A stretch of 10,526 nucleotides of DNA from Euperipatoides rowelli. Its lineage: Eukaryota > Onychophora > Udeonychophora > Euonychophora > Peripatopsidae. The notes under the pieces are model-generated. The model did not search any database and had not been told where the DNA came from. It saw only the letters and a program-made list of their open reading frames with translations. The position numbers were made by a program, and so were the translations under genes. Shown here in pieces: positions 7,736-10,526 of the stretch (position 1 is the stretch's first letter; every line of letters begins with the position of its first letter). The stretch lies in the NCBI GenBank assembly GCA_003024985.2, contig PXIH01S0011287.1; one strand, written 5' to 3'.

Positions 7736-8229
7736 ACACCTGAAACAGAAAAGGACTTTAAATGTTTCTTTGGTTTTGTCAATTATTAAAGAGACTACAT
7801 CCCAGATTATGCTAATATCACTGCTCCTTTGAGAGATCTTTTAAAAAAGAATGTTGTGTTTACATGGAATAACAATGTGCATGGTGCTTCCCTCAAGAAG
7901 TTAAAAAAATGTGTGTAGTAACCCAGTGTTGCATACTTTTAATAGTAATGAGAACATTGTGATTCAAACTGATAGCAGTAAAAATGGTATAGGTTGTGTA
8001 CTCCTTTAGAATAACAAACCAATTTGTTATGCCTCAAAGTCTTTGTATCCTTCTGAACTTAATTATGGACAAATTGATAAAGAATTTATTGCTGTATTGT
8101 TTGCATGCAAACGTTTTTATCATTATTATATGGACAGCCAGTCGCAATTCAAACTGATCATTTGGTATCCATTATCAATAAAGATATTCATAAGATTCCT
8201 TTGTCATGTCTTAGAAATATAAGATTAAA
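7736..8229 (+). pseudogene. pol: RNase H domain and RT connection, broken
   Basis: The connection region reads ETEKDFKCFFGFVNY, stop, RDYIPDYANITAPLRDLLKK, as in gypsy polyproteins just after RT. RNase H begins with IQTDSSKNGIGCVLL (catalytic Asp codon 7971-7973), followed after a stop by NKPICYASKSLYPSELNYGQ and DKEFIAVLFACKRF (Glu codon 8082-8084). After a frameshift near 8127 comes the third acidic site in AIQTDHLVS (Asp codon 8156-8158). The three main acidic residues can thus be read, but not in one frame. The domain would degrade RNA in the RNA-DNA hybrid. The usual stretch before the next domain, about 15 residues ending in a PGK-type motif, appears deleted at about 8225, where RLK joins MYIAVALSHA. 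Confidence 0.8.
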
Positions 8230-9588
8230 ATGTATATAGCAGTTGCTTTAAGTCATGCTTGTTCACAAGCTGATAATAATGATGTAGATTGTACAATAAA
8301 TGAAGTTGTTCATTCAATTAACATGTCTAATGACATGAAAAAAGAATTTGTTAAAGAAACAAAGAGTGATAATATTTTAGTAACATTGTCTGAATTGTAT
8401 TATAATGGTTGGCCTGATTCAAAATGTAAGGTCCCTGATATAGTAAAATATTATTTTAATTTCAGAGATGAAATTACTTTTGGAAATAATCCCTGTTTGT
8501 CTAAGTAATAGAATTATTGTGCCCATTAGGTTAAGAGATTTTGTCTTGAACAATGTTCATGAAGTAAATTTTGGTGTTGTTAAGACTAAGGCTAGAGCTA
8601 AGTCCCTATTTTTTTGGCCAAATATGGACTCTGATATTGTGAACTTAATTTCTAAAATGTGCAATTTGTGAAAAATTTAGTTTTAAGAACTGCAAACAGC
8701 CTATGATTGTTCAGGTCTCTCAAGAATTGCTTTTTCACAAAGTAGCTTGTGATATTCTTGAATATTCTAATGTAAAATACTTAGTCATAATTGACTATTA
8801 TTCCAAATGGATTGAAATAGTTAAGCTCCAATCAAATATTGCTTTATGTGTTATAAATGTGCTAAAATCAATTGTTGCTACCCATGGCATATCTATTGAG
8901 ATGTGGGCAGACAATATGCCTTTTAACTGTCTTGAATTCCAAAAGTTCAGTAAAGAATTTGGATTTTAAACTAATACTAGCAGTCCATATTATCCTAAAA
9001 GCAATGGTCTGGCTGAAAGAGCAGTTGGTATTTGTAAAAATATTATAAAGTTATAAAGAAGTATAATGATTCAAATACTGATAAAGCTATAGTACTCATG
9101 GACTACCAAAATATGCCAGTATTGGGATCAAAGTTTTCTCCCTCACAATTGTTATTTAGCAGAATTACAAGAACAAAGTTGCCTATAAGTGATAAATTAA
9201 TTGTTCCTAGAGTTGTAAGAGATATTGATAAAATTCAGTTATAACTAGATTTAAATAATAAGAAAAACTTTGATAAAACTGCTATACTTGGTAAGAGTAA
9301 TAACTTTGAAAAAGGTCAAAAGGTTGTTNACCATCATGGTTCTGGAAACCAGCCAATATTGTAAAACTTCAATGATCCCCAAGGTCATATCTGATCAAAG
9401 ATTAATATGATAAAGTTAAAAGACATAACACTATTATGTTGAAGCCATCTGTTGTGATAAAAAGATAATGCTAGTGAATTTAACAATAATAAAGTGGGAA
9501 AAGAGATGGATGAACAGTTGAAATCAAAGACAATGAAGCACAAACCAAAATACTTTGATGCTTATTGTACTGATTAAATTTAAGCTAT
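8230..9588 (+). pseudogene. pol: Integrase, broken by frameshifts and stops
   Basis: A frame from 8230 gives MYIAVALSHACSQ (usually ADALSRA) and a spacer to 8508. A frameshift then leads to the zinc domain, VLNNVHEVNFGVVKTKARAK, with His at 8558-8560 and Asn at 8567-8569 where the second His is expected; its cysteine pair (8658-8669) lies one frame over. The catalytic core shows ACDILEY (Asp at 8751-8753), DYYSKWIEIV, ADNMPFN (Asp at 8910-8912) and, after TAA at 8967-8969, SSPYYPKSNGLAERAV (Glu at 9015-9017). The second Asp and the Glu are 35 codons apart, close to the D-35-E spacing. The C-terminal part continues through KFSPSQLLFSRITRTKLP and NNFEKGQKVV (ambiguous base at 9329) to TIMLKPSVV. 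It would insert the cDNA into the genome. No env or chromodomain is recognised after it. Confidence 0.85.
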
Positions 9589-9650
9589 ACCATAAATTTT
9601 AATATTGTAAGATTTGTTTATTCTGTAATTGATTAGAAGTTTTGTGTTGT

Positions 9651-9664
9651 AGAGAGGGGGGAGA
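9651..9664 (+). other. Polypurine tract
   Basis: AGAGAGGGGGGAGA is a 14-base all-purine run directly before the TG of the 3' LTR, the place and composition expected for the plus-strand primer of an LTR retrotransposon. It is unusually well preserved for a copy this old. Confidence 0.9.
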
Positions 9665-9832
9665 TGTAGTAGATGGCTAGTGCTGCCATCTAGTGTAGCA
9701 TGTGGGGAGAAGAGATTGGAACATGGTGGCGGTTTTATGCTGCACGTAATAGCTTTCAAGTAATTAAAGTTCCCATGTAATTAAATAACTGTTGAAGTTC
9801 TTTATTATTATTAGATATATTCTAATACTACA
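9665..9832 (+). repeat. 3' LTR, 168 bp
   Basis: It begins TGTAGTAGATGGC and ends CTAATACTACA and is the same length as the 5' LTR, with 16 substitutions and no indel. It carries a short inverted repeat, TAGATGGC (9670-9677) and GCCATCTA (9685-9692). In the 5' LTR the left arm reads TAGAAGGC, so this copy probably preserves the original form or the other copy has mutated. Confidence 0.92.
9681..9695 (-). promoter_or_regulatory. CTCF-like core in the 3' LTR (weak call)
   Basis: The minus strand reads CACTAGATGGCAGCA, a good visual match to the CTCF core pattern CA(C/G)(C/T)AG(A/G)(G/T)GGC(A/G). A partial second occurrence in the other orientation (AGTAGATGGC, 9668-9677) makes it part of a palindrome. 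No binding evidence is available. Confidence 0.35.
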
Positions 9833-9837
9833 CTACT
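9833..9837. repeat. Target site duplication CTACT, right copy
   Basis: CTACT directly after the terminal CA of the 3' LTR equals 5505-5509 before the 5' LTR. Host sequence resumes with AATTTTAG. Confidence 0.88.
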
Positions 9838-10526
9838 AATTTTAGAAAATAAAAGCCAGTTCCAGTCATCAAGGTCTAGTCTGTGGCAATGCAGGTGGAA
9901 AGTGAGGGTGAAGACATAAGCTGAGATGTTCTAGGTCCACGTCTCAGTTGAGCCGGTTATGGGACAGTTTTTTTAATAACTGTAATAAATAATAAATTAA
10001 TGTATTGTGATTGATTAAACCAGCCAACACACAGTTAACTACCAACTCCAATTATATTTAAAAAATTGAACAATTGTAGCCAACACTTAGGAGATTGTAC
10101 AATAAAAGTAAAATACAATAAAATAGAAGCTGAACAAATTGAAGCAATAATAATTATAACTAAACAGAAGTTACAACACTATGTAGAAGATTGTGGTTCA
10201 AACCACTATGACCTTTTCTGAATATGTTCAATGTTAACCCTACAGTTACTACATTTAACAAGGATTTAATTTAAAAATAAATTATTTAAAAAATTTAATG
10301 AACACTTTTCAAAACAATTAGGATGCATTGAAGGTCATATTGCAAACTATACCTTACAGAAAATGCAATTCCAAAGTTTTATAAATATAGGAATGTTCCA
10401 TTTGCACTTAGGCTGAAATAAAATAAAAAAATAGAATTACAAGGAATAATATTAGGTCACACAAAATTGATTTTTTTTTTTTTTTTTTATGATTTCATTT
10501 CAAAGAAAATTCTTAAAAAAATAATT
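9838..10526. other. AT-rich flank, no gene seen
   Basis: If the older gag target were intact, its remaining part should start here, but the frame entering from the target site meets TAA within five codons and no Gag or zinc-knuckle motif is readable in any frame. The stretch from about 9860 to 9960 is less AT-rich than its surroundings. A run of 18 T lies at 10471-10488. A short hairpin GTGGTTCAAACCAC is at 10193-10206. Nothing else can be supported. Confidence 0.5.

Larger units (their letters stand above)
5510..9832 (+). mobile_element. Degenerate full-length Ty3/gypsy LTR retrotransposon, 4323 bp
   Basis: Two 168-bp direct LTRs (5510-5677 and 9665-9832), TG...CA ends extended to TGTAGTA...TACTACA, a polypurine tract at 9651-9664, a CTACT target duplication, and the internal order gag, protease, RT, RNase H, integrase define a Ty3/gypsy (Metaviridae) element. 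The style of the RT (DLKDSFWQMPLD, FGTIFGTYKFK) and the compact 4.3-kb length recall the K02A2.6-like group of invertebrate gypsy elements. No env frame follows integrase: only about 60 bp separate the last readable integrase C-terminal sequence from the polypurine tract. The LTRs differ at 16 of 168 positions (about 9.5 percent), so the insertion is old. All genes carry stops or frameshifts, and the element cannot be autonomous. Confidence 0.93.

Noticed and set aside
9589-9650. Possible env or extra ORF after integrase
   Set aside because: Only about 60 bp remain before the polypurine tract, too short for any such gene.
10193-10206. GGTTCAAACC resembling a tRNA T-arm or a SINE B box
   Set aside because: No matching A box, acceptor stem or cloverleaf could be drawn around it; it is just a short palindrome.
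1-10526. CRISPR array, operon or prokaryotic defence system
   Set aside because: No regularly spaced repeats, no Shine-Dalgarno-led genes and no intact ORFs; all recognisable content is eukaryotic repeat DNA.

Overview
The window looks like AT-rich, non-coding DNA from an invertebrate nuclear genome, most likely an arthropod, although the species cannot be told. It has no operons, ribosome binding sites or intact long ORFs. Everything recognisable is mobile-element DNA or broken copies of multi-copy protein families. Two ambiguous bases (n at 1424 and 9329) are present.

Left part (1-3570). Two decayed copies of one uncharacterised protein family lie back to back. One is a C-terminal half on the minus strand (388-1386). 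The other is an internally deleted copy on the plus strand (about 2100-3565). A 233-bp piggyBac-type MITE (1391-1623), flanked by TTAA on both sides, sits at the 5' edge of the minus copy.

Middle part (3570-5160). This holds a diverged tandem duplication (about 3684-4060) and a broken minus-strand fragment of a second uncharacterised family (about 4080-4610). At 4728-4754 there is a 27-bp sequence that recurs exactly at the primer-binding position of the downstream retrotransposon.

Right part (5160-9837). A Ty3/gypsy LTR retrotransposon of 4323 bp (5510-9832) has two 168-bp LTRs that begin TG and end CA. It has a polypurine tract and a perfect 5-bp target duplication, CTACT. It landed inside the gag region of an older gypsy-like element (about 5160-5509), so this is a nested insertion. 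Internally it keeps the order gag (zinc knuckles), protease remnant, RT, RNase H, integrase, with no env. Every gene is broken by stops, frameshifts and deletions. The protease active site is missing, the RT catalytic box reads YLDN, and a 132-bp piece of RT is duplicated in inverted orientation. The LTRs differ at 16 of 168 positions without indels, so the insertion is old and the copy cannot be autonomous.

The rest (1-387, 1628-2099, 9838-10526) is AT-rich sequence in which no gene is seen. Nothing in the window appears to encode a functional protein. Its interest lies in the layering of insertions, the inverted structures, the shared 27-mer and the two poorly described repeated protein families.
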